Source: Mytilus californianus
Taxonomy: Eukaryota > Mollusca > Bivalvia > Mytilida > Mytilidae
Direction of reading: 5' to 3'
NCBI RefSeq assembly: GCF_021869535.1
Contig: NW_026262648.1
Coordinates: 1,550,001-1,614,000, forward strand
DNA length: 64,000 nucleotides
The notes under the pieces are model-generated. The model was given only the letters and a program-made list of their open reading frames with translations. It was not told the origin of the DNA and did no database searches. The position numbers and the translations under genes were made by a program. Shown here in pieces: positions 35,601 through 50,600 of the stretch (position 1 is the first letter of the stretch; each line of letters opens with the position of its first letter).

Positions 35601-38600
35601 TGCTTTTCCGCTAATCACGCGGTCGGCTACCAGTCAGAACAATGTGTCCAAATAGGGTCACATATCAGACTACGGAATGCTACCTTGTGTACTATCATGT
35701 TAAAAATCTGGCTCGACGTGCACAGTACATGATATATAAGGCATGAAGATGGAATTGTTACAGATCAGCTGAATTATCTATTGTAAAGGATCTTACAAAA
35801 TAATGTAAGATGCAGTCACAGAAATAATTATATTATAAGTACGCCTGAACCAGTGACGACTCTACAACAGATTTTATCCATCAGATCACCAGCAGTGATG
35901 GTGATACAAGGCTGAAAATACATTCTGTATATATAATTCGTCTAAAAAACAGCCCAACAATGTTAGATCTGTAAATTTGCCGGGATTCGAACTCATGCTA
36001 CTGAGATATCGTGGCACCAATATATATTTATTACAATACTATTTTTGACAACATGCCTCCTCTATCAAGTTATCATTTCAAATATCTTGATTATATATCA
36101 TATTATGATATTAGTCATGAATCATACACAGTTCATATATTGACGTTAAGGTTGTTTCTCTCATTATACATTTCACTTATACTGTTAACAATGATAATTA
36201 ATATATCACATTCTTCACAAGAAGAATATAAGATCAAATTTGTTTTCATTACTCATTGAATTGAAACGGGATAATATTAGAAATTTCATTGAACATTTTG
36301 ATCCTAGGTTTATTAAGTTCTGTACATGTTATGATAAAATGGAATTCATCTTCCACCTCTTTATGGCATAAGGGATATATTCTATTTTGTACGGCTGTTT
36401 TATTGTATCGATCACCTTCAATAGCTAGCATACTATTAATTATTCTTATTTTTTGTAACATTTTTATCTAAATTCAATAAAAGGTACTTTTCAAGTTCAA
36501 ACTTTACTTTAAATTTTCTATAGGTTCTTAGTTTATTTCCATTTTTTGAATTATCACATGAAGACTTGAGTCATGGTACAATCTGGTGAGATATCCACGA
36601 GATTCGGCCCATGAATACTTGAGTAATGGTAAAATCTAGTAAGAGATCCACGAGATTCGGCACATCAAGACATGAGTTATGGTACGATCTGGTGAGAGAT
36701 CCTTGAGATTCGGCACATGAAGACTTGAGTTATGGTGCGATCTGGTGAGAGATTAATGAGATTAGGTACATGAAGATTTGAGTTATGATGCGATCTGGTG
36801 AGAGATCCTTGAGATTCGGCACATCAAGACTTGAGTTATGGTACGATCTGGTAATAGATCCACGAGATTCGGCACATGAAGACATGAGTTATTGTACGAT
36901 CTGGTGAGAGATCCATGAGATAAGCTACATGAAGACTTGAGTTATGGTACGATCTGGTGAGAGATCCATGAGATTCGACACATGAAGACTTGAGTTATGG
37001 TGCGATCTGGTGAGATATCCACGAGGTTCGGCCCACGAAGACTTGAGTTATGGTACGATCTGGTAATATATCAACGAGATTCGGCAAATGAAAACATGCA
37101 TGAGTTATGGTACGATCTGGTGAGAGATCTATGAGATAAGGTACATGAAGACTTGAGTTATGGTACGATCTGGTGAGAGATCCATGAATGAGATTCGGCA
37201 CATGAAGACATTGAGTCATGTTAGGATCTGGTTAGAGATCAATGAGATTCGGCATACAAAGACTTGAGTCATGGTTCGATCTAATGAGAGACCACTATAT
37301 TTTTCGTCATATTTTCTTCTATTTCACCTTTCGTTCTTGTTCGATAAACTTACCATTTCTCTAAAATAACATCATTGGAATTCAACAACAGCAGAACAAA
37401 ATCCCTTAAAATTTATACTGTCGTTCGGAGAACAAAATACACACAACTATTGTATAAAAAGCATGTTGGATTTTTTTCTGTTAGATATTGTTGAACAAAG
37501 TTAAGATATTTACCTGAAATTTTGCTGTCGGGTTTTTCTTCTTGTTCAAGGTAAACATCCAAGAAATGTCGAATGTTATTAGCATCGAATGAACATCTTG
37601 CACTCTCTATCCGTGAAGCTATATACTTTTGAATCTTCTTTCTACCCTCCATAACTAATTTTAACTAATTAATAACAAAATATCTTAATAGAATACACAG
37701 TCAAAGGGAATGAACCAGATGGAATTTTATAGTCTGGCATTGACCATGTTGACGTACATTATACATCATTGTTAAGATTATATTTTACTATCAGGTCTCA
37801 TATTTAAAATTTATTCAAACCGATCATTTCTGTAACTTAATTCTTTGTATTTAATACTCCATCTGATTTTCCTTTATACGAAACTTATTCATAAAAACAA
37901 TTAAATTGTGTGTAATACAGTCAATGACAATCTTTCTGAATCAGCCATCCGTTATGATATCGATTTCAGTCACGGTTGCAATTAAAAAAACATCGATTTT
38001 AAAAGTATATAATAAAGTGTATTCGATTTGGCTTTTCCAATATCACCCACCAATAGTTTATAGTTCCATTGTATTACTGAAAACAATATATATATTGTAA
38101 TTGTATTTTGATGCCAATATCATGTTGCCTATCAAGGAATCTTAATCGGAGCAATACATACTCCTCCTTTATATGTATAGATTATAACATGCCCTTTTCC
38201 ATATTGGCCCTGGTATCATTCCGAGACTCCCATATCGGCCTCGAGGCTTTAGCCGAGGGCCGATATGGGTCGAGGGATGATACCAGGGCCAATATGGAAA
38301 AGACATGTTATAATCTATTTATCACATATTTAAGTTCTGCAGAAAAGAGAAAAAAGTTCAATTATAACAATTTAATGAAATATAACAGGTAAAATCTTAA
38401 AAATTTTATCACAAAAGTTTTATCACATTTTTAAATTTAGTTTTTATCATTTACACTATAGAAATTTATTGTCACATTTCCACTTATTTCGGAATCAGGG
38501 CACATTTGCTCAACAAAGTCTGCCGTATCGCTTTCCTCCACTGCGATGAAACGAGCAACGTTATTGTTCGCCATTGTCGTTAAGGACGCAATGACGTCAC

Positions 38601-41600
38601 GTCATTTGGAATCAGGGCACAATAACCAATAACCTCTTTTTTGCCCCGGGCAATTTTGAGGTTATTACATATGCAAAACCCAACGTATTCGTAACAAATA
38701 TGTGATAAACATATGTATACTAGTTCTTTTTCAAGATATAAAATGTATGATCGGGGTTGGGTTGTGTTCTTTTAATTTTCGGATGAAAATTGTGGGGGTG
38801 TCAAAATAATCTTCCTTTTCTGTTAAAGGAATTGTCTTTTTATCTTATCTATGGATTTCACAGCTTTTTTTGCAACGAAATATATTAGAATTTATACTAA
38901 ATATAGAATTAAAATGTATTATTGAAATAATGCTCTGGTCACACAAACTGAAATTAGAATCAGTGATAAATTAACACCAGTATAGCCAGAGTTTACGCCA
39001 GGGGTTAGTTTAACAAAATATCTTACGACTTACGTTGATCGTAAGTAAGTCCTAAACAATTCTATATACTTACGATCAACTTTAGCCGTAAGATTTGTTG
39101 TGAAACTGATCACAGATATTTAGATACTAGTATACACAAGAGTAATAAGTACACCAGTATTCGCCAGAGTAATAATTACACCAGTATACGCCATCAGTAT
39201 ACGTCAGGGATTACACCAGTATACGCCAGAGTTATAATTACACCAGTATACGCTAGAGTAATAATTACACCAGTATACGCCAGAGTAATAATTACACCAG
39301 TATACGCAACCAGTATACGCTTGAGTAATAATTACACCATTATACGCCACATGATTTTTTTCACAAGTAAACGCTAAAAAAAGACTACACTAGTATACGT
39401 TAGATATTACCTTAATGATAGAACATTTGGCTGTCTAAGTGTTATAACATTACCTGCACAAAAGCAAAATAACTAAATTAATTCATCCAGTTTCATCAGT
39501 AACTTCCAGGATTCAATTGATGTCCCGATAATCTTTATAGTACACAACCAGTTTGTCGACTTACCTTGTTGAAAGGATTTACTTTGTCTAGAATTGGGAA
39601 GCAATTTTCTAGTCTAAAGGCAGCTGAATATTTAAATATAGTTGCAATATTCCCTAAAAGGTTGCTGAAATCTGCATCATCGAAGTCAAACCTAATCAAT
39701 AAGAATTAGAATAATAATTTATAGATTATGTCTATGTAAATTGAAAACAACGTTCAAACCTATGATTGCGTTGGATAAAAACCGCAATTTTTATACGTGT
39801 GCATGTAAAACAAATTTCTTGGTAGAGGGATCTAAATACAGCACAAACAACATTTTCCAAAAGACCAAACAAGTGAAAAGTATATTTTAACAAATCGCAT
39901 TTGACTAACAGGTCGAACAACTGATGTTCTTAAACCCTGCTGACTGCCATTGACCATTGCCAAATAAATTGATCACGAGATGTAACATGGATCTTAATTG
40001 TTAATTTAATACCAAACAGAAAACAATAAACTTGCGGAGAAGATGGTATACCGCAAACATGAGGTGCAAAAATTTGTACACCATATCGTAGATTTCGACA
40101 ATTAATGTCTCTTCAGTGATGTTAGGGATCGAAACGGTATTTGGAAGACCATATAATTTACCTCAATTTAGGATAGACTCTTGAATTTTAAAGAGTCGAA
40201 ATAGGATGAACGGATCATATAAACCCGAAGGAAAATATAATACAAGCCCAAACGAAAATATATATATATATATATATGTCTCTGGTCTTTGTATGTCGAT
40301 TACTGGGTAACAATATTGTACATATAATAGTGTGGGTGACAATGTGATTGATTAGTATTTGTTTGCTTAACGTTTCACGGTAAAGTTTCGTGTATAGTAA
40401 AAACAAAGGGTATGAAATGGAAGTGCGTGACGTATGAGACATCTAGACTAAGACGGCAATACACATTTATCAACAACAGACGGGTGTCTACACAATGTGT
40501 CAGCATTAAATTGTTCTGTGTATAAAAAGGAATTGAATTATTTACACGGAAACAATGAATAATCTGCCATCATCAACCAATTCTCCAAATAAAAAAAAAC
40601 AATAAAAAAACGATGTTTTGCTTTTGCGCCAATTCGCATTTCATTTGCGCCTTAAACATCTTTCATTTGCATCACAAACTATATCTCAATTGCGCCAACA
40701 AAAATACATTTCATTTGCGCCAATAATACAGGTAAATCGTATTGATACTAGATCTAGATTGAAAAGAGACTTTTAACATTATTACAATTTAAAAACAAGA
40801 AGCTGTGGTATGGTTTCAAATGAGACCAAATGACGCAGAAGTTAACAACAATTATAGGTCACCTACCAGAATGAACAGAAACCATTACCGCATATTATGA
40901 TATAAGATGCTAGAATTGACAAATGTAAAACAATTCAAACGAGAAAACATAGTTTTATAAGCAAAATATAACATGTTCATCACAAATCACATATATCAAT
41001 AAACCAAAACGAAGACATTAATCAATGAATGGTTTTTGTTAAATGCTGAGATCGTACATTTTGGTTTTCTAAACTGTGATTGACTCTATCATTCATTATT
41101 TTCATAATAGTTTTCCTATCCTCATCTAGATATATATACAAAATAATGCAGAATATTACCGTGAACCAAATATAATGCTTGAAATGATATTGGAGGTTGC
41201 TTTCGGGAACATTTTACTACAATCTGTTGGTTTCTTTTCTTGTTTTGAGAAGAGTTCCATCAATAAGTCAACCTCGTCTTGTATCTTCTCCTCAATAGAT
41301 TGTTTTCCGACACCGAAGTCTTTTAATGCGACCATAGTAAATCGACGGATGTCAACCCATTCTTGGCCATTGCTAAAGATTACACCTGTATACAAGACAA
41401 AAATATAAGAAAAAACATGTGTAATACTATAGTCATTGTGTTTAATAAGACAAAATAATTATACTTTATTCAACTTTCTTGCGATGCGTTCATAATTATG
41501 ATACAGAGATTAAGGAGCGGGTAAACGAAGCGGTTATATTAGCCATAAAAGGCTATATACATAGCAATTGAAGGAGTGGGTAAACGAAGCGGTTATATTA

Positions 41601-44600
41601 GCCATAAAATGCTATTGACAAAAATATCTGACAAATATCATTCAGTATATATATATATACAATAAGCCTTTAAAGACGACATACCAGCAAATGTAATATG
41701 TACGAGATCGTCTAGAAAAGGCTATACTGCACAGAAAAGGAAGAAAGTATGAAATTGTTAAGATTTGCTCATCGATACTAATATAAGATGGTAAAATACG
41801 AAGAGAACGTTATAAAATGTTGTTGACAAAATAGAATGTTGTACGGTGATGTCCAGATTCAACTCCGGAAAAATATAAACTAATCGTGAATACAATTACA
41901 CAAAATATATAGATAAATTAGCGGAACCAAGGCAACACAAATGAGTTAAGTGAAGAACATGTACATATATATGAAATTTAGGTTTCACTAAGTTGAAAAC
42001 TAGACTAGTGTACATTGTATTTTATCATGTTTATTCTGATGTCGAGTCATCGTTCCACCTTCAAATCCCAAATGATATAGATTGGTTAAATATAAATCAT
42101 CTTATCGAACGATGATCACAACAAATTGAATGTATAACTTAGGTTATTTTAAGGTAACTGGTACATAAAAAGACGATCTCATGTTTTTTATAATAAAATT
42201 TTGCATGTAACTAGGGCATGTTAACTGCATATGAATACAGAAAAAAAAATATGCATCTTTTGTTTAGTAAATTGAATAACCGACAGATATACAAATGTAT
42301 AGAACACATTCAAGGAATGACTGTAATATTTTTTCTGTCTACGAAGAAATAACATAAAAAATATGGTGCACACTGAATAACCCGCGTACCGGGTTATTTA
42401 ATAGTGTGCTTCACGTTTTTTAGGTTATTTCGAATAGACAGAAAAATTATTACAGTAATTCCTTATAATTCAATTCTAATTTCCTTTTTTAAGGAGTAAA
42501 TCATGAAAATAGGTTGATGACGTCATGGTCACATGACAAAATTATGTCCATGAGCTGCTCGACAAATAACTTTCAACCAATCAGAAGACGTGTTACATCC
42601 AAAATTAAAATAAATTAATATCACAAAAAGTTCAATATTTATAAGCATTCAACAAATCAACAAATTAATTATAAGACGAGGTTCAACCCATAGAGGGAGA
42701 CGTACACTTACCGAAAAAGGACAGGGAGCATTCACAGAGAAACGTGATAAGTTCTTTCAAGAGCTAGAAGCCCTTTGGTCAGATGTAGAATCCGAGTTAT
42801 TGGAAGTCACCACGCCTCCTAACGAGCTCCAGCAACTCTTAACAGCCCAGGACAAACTTGTAAAAGCCTGTACTAATTATCGTAGGCTCACAGATGAATA
42901 CCTGGACTTTCTGAAAAGGACCAGAACATTGTACAGTCTAAAGGACATAGACGCATGTAATCTCTCGTTGGATATTCGTCTGTCCAATGTGGACCTGGCC
43001 ATGGAAACCTTACACGAGCATCGCCTTGCCTTGACAAAGGCTAAATCAACAAAAACGAAGACATCCAAGGGGAAGAAAACCTCCCACAGCGGAATCTCCA
43101 ATGTCTCCGACATGTCAAGCCTAGCACGGAGAAAGCGTGCCAAAGCAGAGGCTGCTAAATCTAAAATAGCCTTTGCCGAAAAACATGCCCTGATCCTTAA
43201 ACAAGAGGCCGTATTAGAGGAACAAGCTATGTTCAGACAAACGGAAGTCAAAGCCAAAATGGAACAAGAGGCTGCACGTGTAGGCCGGCAAAAAGCTGAA
43301 CTATAGGCCAATTTGAACCTTCTGGAAGCTTAGAGAGAAGCTGCAGTCGCAGAAGCAGAGGCTCGTATCCTAGAGTACGACGACAGCCAAGCGTTAGACG
43401 ATCTTCCTAAAGAGACGGAGGACCCGCTCCAACGTGTGCAAGATTTCGTCAATAAACATCCTGAACCAACTGCCATTCAGGAAGTAACAGGCCCTCAAAA
43501 GAAAAGACAATTGTCATCAAAGACACCTGCTGTCTTGCCTACGCATGCTAAATAAACTCATCATAGATACCAGGATTGAAATTTTGTATTTGCGCCAGAC
43601 GGACGTTTCGTCTGCAAAAGACTCATCAGTGACGCTCGAATAAAAAAAAGTTAAAAAGGCCAAATAAAGTACGAAGTTGAAGAGCATTGAGGACCACAAA
43701 TTCCTAAAAGTTTTGCCAAATACAGCTAAAGTAATCTATTCCTGAGGTAGAAAAGCCTTGGTATTTCAAAAATGTAAAGTTTTGTAAACAGTTAATTTAT
43801 AATTATGACCATATCAATGATAAGTCATGTCAACACAGAAGTGCTGACTACTGGGCTGGTGATACCCTCGGGGAATAAAAACTCCACCAGCAGTGGCATC
43901 GACTCAGTGGTTGTAAGTAAACTCATCAAAGATACCAGGATTGAAATTTTGTATTTGCGCCAGACGCGCGTTTCGTCTACAAAAGACTCATCAGTGACGC
44001 TCGAATCAAAAAAAGTTAAAAAGGCCAAATAAAGTACGAAATTGAAGTGAATTGAGGACCAAAAATTTCTAAAAGTTTTGCCAAATACAGCTAAGGTAAT
44101 CTATTCCTGAGGTAGAAGTCACCAGAAGTTACTTTTTTCCAGATCTGGGAACAATAACTGACAAACGTTAACAGGGCATTTCAGAAGAGATCCTTGGTGC
44201 ACACTTAAAAACAAGGCGTTTCAGAGGAGATCCCTTATGCACACCAGCAATTTATCAGCCTGACATCGGAGGTAACCAGATTTCTCCTACGGAAGGACCT
44301 GCTATTTTCCCGGTTAGCATCTTTAACGACCGGCAGAATCCTTCCACACGTGGAAAGCTACCTTTAAAAACGTCATAAACGAATTACAAGTTTCAGACTC
44401 GTAACAGATAGACTTACTGATTAAGTGGCTTGGACCAGAGTCTGCCAAACATGGCATGAGTATGAGGGCATCGAATGCCAACAACCCAACAAGAGGCATA
44501 TAGAGACTATGAAAGAGACTGGCCGAACAATACGGTGCTCCAGAAATGTTGGAGGCGTCTCTCGTTAACTTGTCAACTTCCAAACATTGACGAACAAGGA

Positions 44601-47600
44601 CAACTCACTTCTTTACGAGTTGTCAGATGTTATCTCGGAAATGGAATATCACAAAGAAAATCCCAAGCTGGGATGTTTGCTAGCTTTTTTCGACTCGTCG
44701 TCTGGAATAAATCCAATTGTGGAAAAATTGCCATACGGACTCCCAAGAAAAGTGGATAACAAGGGCTTCAAGATACAAGTCTAAATACGAAGTTGCCTTT
44801 CCGCCTTTCACAGAATTTTCTGTCCTCATCAGGGAAATCAGCAAAATTAAGAACGATCCTGGGTTCATCTTTGGGTCAAAAGTCACACCAAATACAAAAG
44901 GTTCAGTGCCAAGGTTCACACCTCAGCCGTATTCTAAAATCAACGTCCATAAGACGGCAGTTGAACAGCAACCTGGAGACAGCAGTCAACAACAAAGTCT
45001 GTGTATTCTGCATAATACAAAGCACCCCTTGAACGAATGCCGAGCGTTCCGAGCCAAATCAATTGAAGAACGCAAGGAACTGTTAAAACAAAATAATATT
45101 TGCTACAAGTGCTGTGAGTCAACCACACACAGAAGTCGGGATTGTAACGCAAGCATCAGTTGTAATGAGTGTGGAAGTCAACGACATACCACCGCACTAC
45201 ACATAACAACGGTGCAACCACAAACCATTTCTCAAGATAATTCACCTGGAACAATCTACGGCGGAAAGCAGACAAAGTCAGCTAGAACAAAGTTAACCTA
45301 TGTGAGTTCGACCTGCACTGAGATCTACAAGGATCCTAAGAGTGAGAGATCTTGTGCCAAGGTATCAACTGTGGATGTGTACCACAAGGACAAGACAGAC
45401 AAAATTATCCGGATGTACGCCACCATTGACGACCAAAGCAACCGGTCTCTTGCCTCGCCTGAATTCTTCAGTCTGTTTGACGTACGAGATAAACCGGAAA
45501 ACTACTCTCTATCAACATGCTCCGGCAGAGTAGCTTCTTCCGGGAAAAGAGGAAGGGATTTCGTCATGAAATCAGTACATGGGGACGTACAATTTGATCT
45601 GTCTACATTAATTTAATGTGATCACATTCCCAATAATAAGAACGAAATTCCTACTCCTGAAGTCACAATGCATCATCCTCATTTAAAAGAACTCAGAGGA
45701 AGCATTCCACCAATAGAGGAACATTGCCAAATTCGACTCTTAATTGGAAGAGACCTGATAGAGGCACACTACGTCCTTGACCAGCGCATAGGACTATCCG
45801 GAACACCATTTGCCTTAAAGTTGAAACTTGGTTGGGTCATAATTGGAAATGAATATATTGACAAGCAAACTGTTCCACTTAAAGTCAACACGAAGATAAC
45901 TAACGTGTCAATCAGGGAACCAGAACAACCTCTTGCCTCAAGACCGGAAATATCCTGCAAGGACGAGAATCCAATCGTTGGTCAGGATAACGACCAACAC
46001 TTTAATTCGAATGTCAAGGTTGCAAAAACGCATTCCATACAATTCCTTGAGTGTACTGTGTTCAATAAGTACGAAGACATGTTGACAATAACAAACTATA
46101 TTTATTAACCTTATATACAGGAGAGTCTCATAATACATAACAATAAAGTCCGGATCGTATCCGGTTAAGCTATGTGAATATTACTGTATGTGACATCCCC
46201 CTTTTTCTAAAAGATGAAATGAAATGATTAGATGAATAAATGAATTTGAGTATTACCCAGTTGAAATTAGTACTGAAATAGTTTTTTGACTTGAAATTAA
46301 TACTGTCTAGATTAAAGTCTCTTTTCCAATTTAACTTAAAGTCTATGTATTGTCTTTTCTGATAACGAACTAAAACTGACTAAATGCTTCCTAGCAACTA
46401 CCTGACAGTTCAACAACATTATTTTACATAGTCGTTTAATTTGGTTGGCACTTTTACTTGTCATGGGTGACTTAGACGGTTCAATACTTTCATTTTCCTC
46501 GGACTCAACGGTTTCACTGCGGTCTAATGTTTGTGAAGTGTTACAGACAGTTGAAGTTTTACAGACGGTTGGTTTGTGATTGTTCTTGTAATGTTCGTGT
46601 TCAACTGGGTTTTCACGGTAAGCTGTTGGTCTTATATGCCTACGGTTTCGTCTATAACGTCTGCCATCTGACGTTTGCACTACATACGAGCGAGGAGTGT
46701 TGTGTTTTTGCACTATCTGTCCTGGTTTCCATTTTCCATCTGTGTACATAACAACAGAGTCTCCTTGTATAAGCGGTTTCAATTCAGGTCCACAATGTTT
46801 ATCATAGTTCATTTTATTTTTACTTTGGCGGATTTCGAGTTTGTTGAGAATTTCACGGTTGTTGACGTTTTGGGGCATCAATAGCGGTAATGATGTAGGT
46901 AATGCCTGATATTCATATGATGAAGACATAATCTTTCAATCAGTTTAATTGAAGTCTGGAGCTATATGTCAGTTAACTGCTAGTAGTCTGTTGTTATTTA
47001 TGTATTATTGTCATTTTGTTTATTTTCTTTGGTTACATCTTCTGACATCAGACTCGGACTTCTCTTGAACTGAATTTTAATGTGCGTATTGTTATGCGTT
47101 TACTTTTCTACATTGGCTAGAGGTATAGGGGGAGGGTTGAGATCTCATAAACATGTTTAACCCCGCCGCGTTTTTGCGCCTGTCCCAAGTCAGAAGCCTC
47201 TAGCCTTTGTTAGTCTTGTATTATTTTTAATTTTAGTTTCTTGTGTACAATTTGGAGTTTAGTATGGCGTTCATTATCACTGAACTAGTATATATATTTG
47301 TTTAGGGGCCAGCTGAAGGACGCCTCCGGGTGCGGGAATTTCTCGCTGCATTGAAGACCTGTTGATGACCTTCTGCTGTTGTCTGTTCTATGGTCGGGTT
47401 GTTGTCTCTTTGACACATTCCCCATTTCCATTCTCAATTTTAATTTTGATGGTATTTTCAATATCCGATTTAGAAACAATTGTGCTGGCGAATTATATCA
47501 ATGTCCAACGGTGTGTTTCGATAGTCTAAAAGAGCTCTGTGCGGATCATTCGATTTCATAATGAGCTTCTTGACGGTTTGAACACATTTGATTGAGCAAA

Positions 47601-50600
47601 GTGTGGGCTGCTCGTTGTATGTTTAAATCCATATTCGGTAGCAAATCTTTTGAATTCAAACGAAGAAAACTGAGGACCATTGTCAGAAACTAATTCGTCA
47701 ATATATCCAAATCTTTACATTAGTCCTTTTAAATAGTCAATGGTGTTCTTGCTTGTTTCATAGTCCAGTTTCATTACTTCCGGCTATTACGAGTAGTAGT
47801 CAACTACGAGTAGGTTGTGTTGTTTCTGATATTCAAATAAGTCTACGGCAAGTTTCGACCAGGGTCGCTCTGATATTTCAGGCATAACCATTGGTTCCTT
47901 CGCATTAAGAGACTGATGTTGAGTGCAAAGTCCACATAATTAAGCTTTATCCTCAATGTCCTGCCCCATGTCTATCCAGAAAAGTACATCACGTGCACGG
48001 CTTTTGCACTTTACGATCCCAAGATGTGATTCGTGTATTTTGTCCATCATTTCATTTTGTAGCGCTTTTGGTACAATTGCTTTGTTTGACTTGTACAATA
48101 GTCCATCGATGACTGATAGTTCGTCACGGAAAGTCCAATATGGCCTCAAAGAGTTCAAATTTTTCATTTGGCCATCCATCAAATATGACATCTTGTAATT
48201 CCTGAAGGTGCTCATCATTTGCAGTTTCCTTCTGAAATTTAGCATACATTTCTGGTGCGATTGGCATGTGTGATATCAAATGAATGTCATTCACGTGTAA
48301 ATCAGGTATTAACACTTCCTTTGTTTCATTTAGGAACGATCTACTGAGATGATCTGCGAGATACATCTCTTTGCCAGGTTTGTAATCAACTTTTAGATCA
48401 TACTTTTCTAAAGCTATTAAAAGTCTCTGTAATATAGGCGGGGTTTGTTGTAGCAGTTTCAAGAAGATTGATTCGAGCGGTTTATGGTCAGTCTCTATTT
48501 GAACTCGGCGGCCATATACATACTCATGGTATTTATTACATCCATAAACAAGTGCAAGTGTTTCTTTCTCGATCTGCGGATATCGTTGTTGTGTTTGAGT
48601 TAGTGCACGTGGAGCATACGCAATCGGTTTCTGATTTTTCTGAACTAGCAACAACACTGAGTGTAAGCGGTTTGTTCGGATCGTAGTATTGAGGCAGTGG
48701 TGCATTTGTTTCCATCACTTTCAACTTTTAAAAGCTAGTTTCTTGTTGTTTATCCCAGTGCCATACAGTGTTTTTCTCTAGGAGCGTTCGTAACGGTGAA
48801 CTGACTGTTAACATGTTTGGCATAAACTTGCCAATTTATTGAAAAAAACCCATGAAGGTTTGCAGATCTTTGACGCACTCTGGTTTTGAAAATTGTATTG
48901 ACTGCACGGATTTTTTCTGGGTCCGGTTTCACGCCTTCACTTGTTAAACGGTGTCCAACGTATGTTACTTCCGGATTACTGATTTCGCATTTTCCGGCAC
49001 TTAGTTTCAAGTTGTATTCTCGCGCTCTGTCTAGAACTTGTTTTAGACGCATATCATGTTCTTTTTGGTCTGATCCCCAAATAAGAATGTCGTCGATTAT
49101 CGCTTCTGCTTCTTCGATGTCGGATACCATTTCAGACACAATTTTCTGGAATACTTCCGATGCTGAATTTATTCCAAAAGGTAAACTAGCAAATCTATAG
49201 CGTCCAAATGGTGTATTAAATGTGCATAGCTTTGAGCTAGGTTCGTATAGTTGAATATGCCAAAATCCACTGGTGGCACCCAGTTTACTAAAGACTTTAG
49301 CATTTGGCATTTGCGAAATTACTTCTTCTACGGTTTTTAACGGATAATGTTCACGTAATATAGCCTTGTTAAGATCACGTGGATAAATGCAGATTCGAAT
49401 TTTGCCGTTTGGTTTAATGACGGTTACCATGGAGTTAACCCATTGTGTCGGTTCTTGCTGTTTGATGATTACACCAATTTCCTCCATACGGTCAAGTTCA
49501 GCTGTAACTTTGTCTTTGACAGCTATGGGTATCTTACGCGGTGCGTGTACAACTGGTGCTACGGTTTTGTTTATACGTATCTTATGTGTTCCTGGTAGAC
49601 ATCCTAGGCCTGTGAACAAATCTCAATATTGTTGTTCCAGTTTTTCTGGTAAAAATAGTTTTTTCTATTCTTGCGGCGTGCTTGTATGAGTGGTTGAATG
49701 TTTGCGCTTTAGGAGTTTCCTCGTTTCGCATGTTTTGGCACCTATGACGGATTGTACATTACGGTCCACAATGTGAAATTTCACGGCATGATCCTGGCAT
49801 TTATAACTACACCTAAGATTGATTACACCAATAGTGTCAATGATGTGTCCTGAGTATGAACGGAGCAGTGAAACTTGTTTTGTGATGACAGGATGCGAAC
49901 AATTGGTTTTCAGTTTGTATAGGGAAAGTACCTTGCACTTTGCACCTGTGTCTAGCTGAAAGTTAACTGGTACGCCGTTGACGCTGATTTTTTCGGTCCA
50001 TTCATCGGTATTCAATTCTGAATCATCAATTGTAGCTACAGAAAGTTCATCATCAGATTCACTGCATATGTCTAAAGTGTGCATTTTCTTTGTTGATTTG
50101 TTTGATGACAGACATACGGACGCAAAGTGGTTATATTTATGGCACTTGTTGCACTGTTTCCCAAATGCAGGACATTTTCTACGCTCATATTTACCTCCAC
50201 AGTTTTTATATTTGTTTGTAAAATTGGATGATTGCCCCTTGTTATTTTGAGGTGGTCCCGTTTGTGGTGTGTATTGCTTGCCATACTTTTTACCTGATGT
50301 AAAATTGGTTGATCTATATCCTTGTTTGTTCAACATGTTGATGGATTTATCTTCGCATTCCATTGATTATAATTGTGCTTTAGAAAGTTTATACGTTCTT
50401 GTGAAATTCATAGCTTTTTCTAGCGTTAGTTCTAACCCTTCGGTAATGCATTTTTCACGAGCTTTGTGGTCTTTCGTTCCAAAAACAATGGCATCGCGGA
50501 CCATTTCGTCTGGCGTTGCATGGCCACAATCTTTTACCCATATTTTAAGGTCGGTGAGGTATTCTACGAAAGTGTCAATGTCTTTTTGTACACGGCTTAA

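Noticed and set aside
38177..38318. Palindromes as transcription terminators or attachment sites
   Set aside because: Arms of 25-60 bp with terminal symmetry and multiple dispersed copies fit fold-back transposons; no phage or bacterial context.
42877..43311. 144-codon minus-strand frame
   Set aside because: Antisense shadow of the BEL/Pao coiled-coil Gag; low-stop because of its Lys/Ala/Glu codon use.
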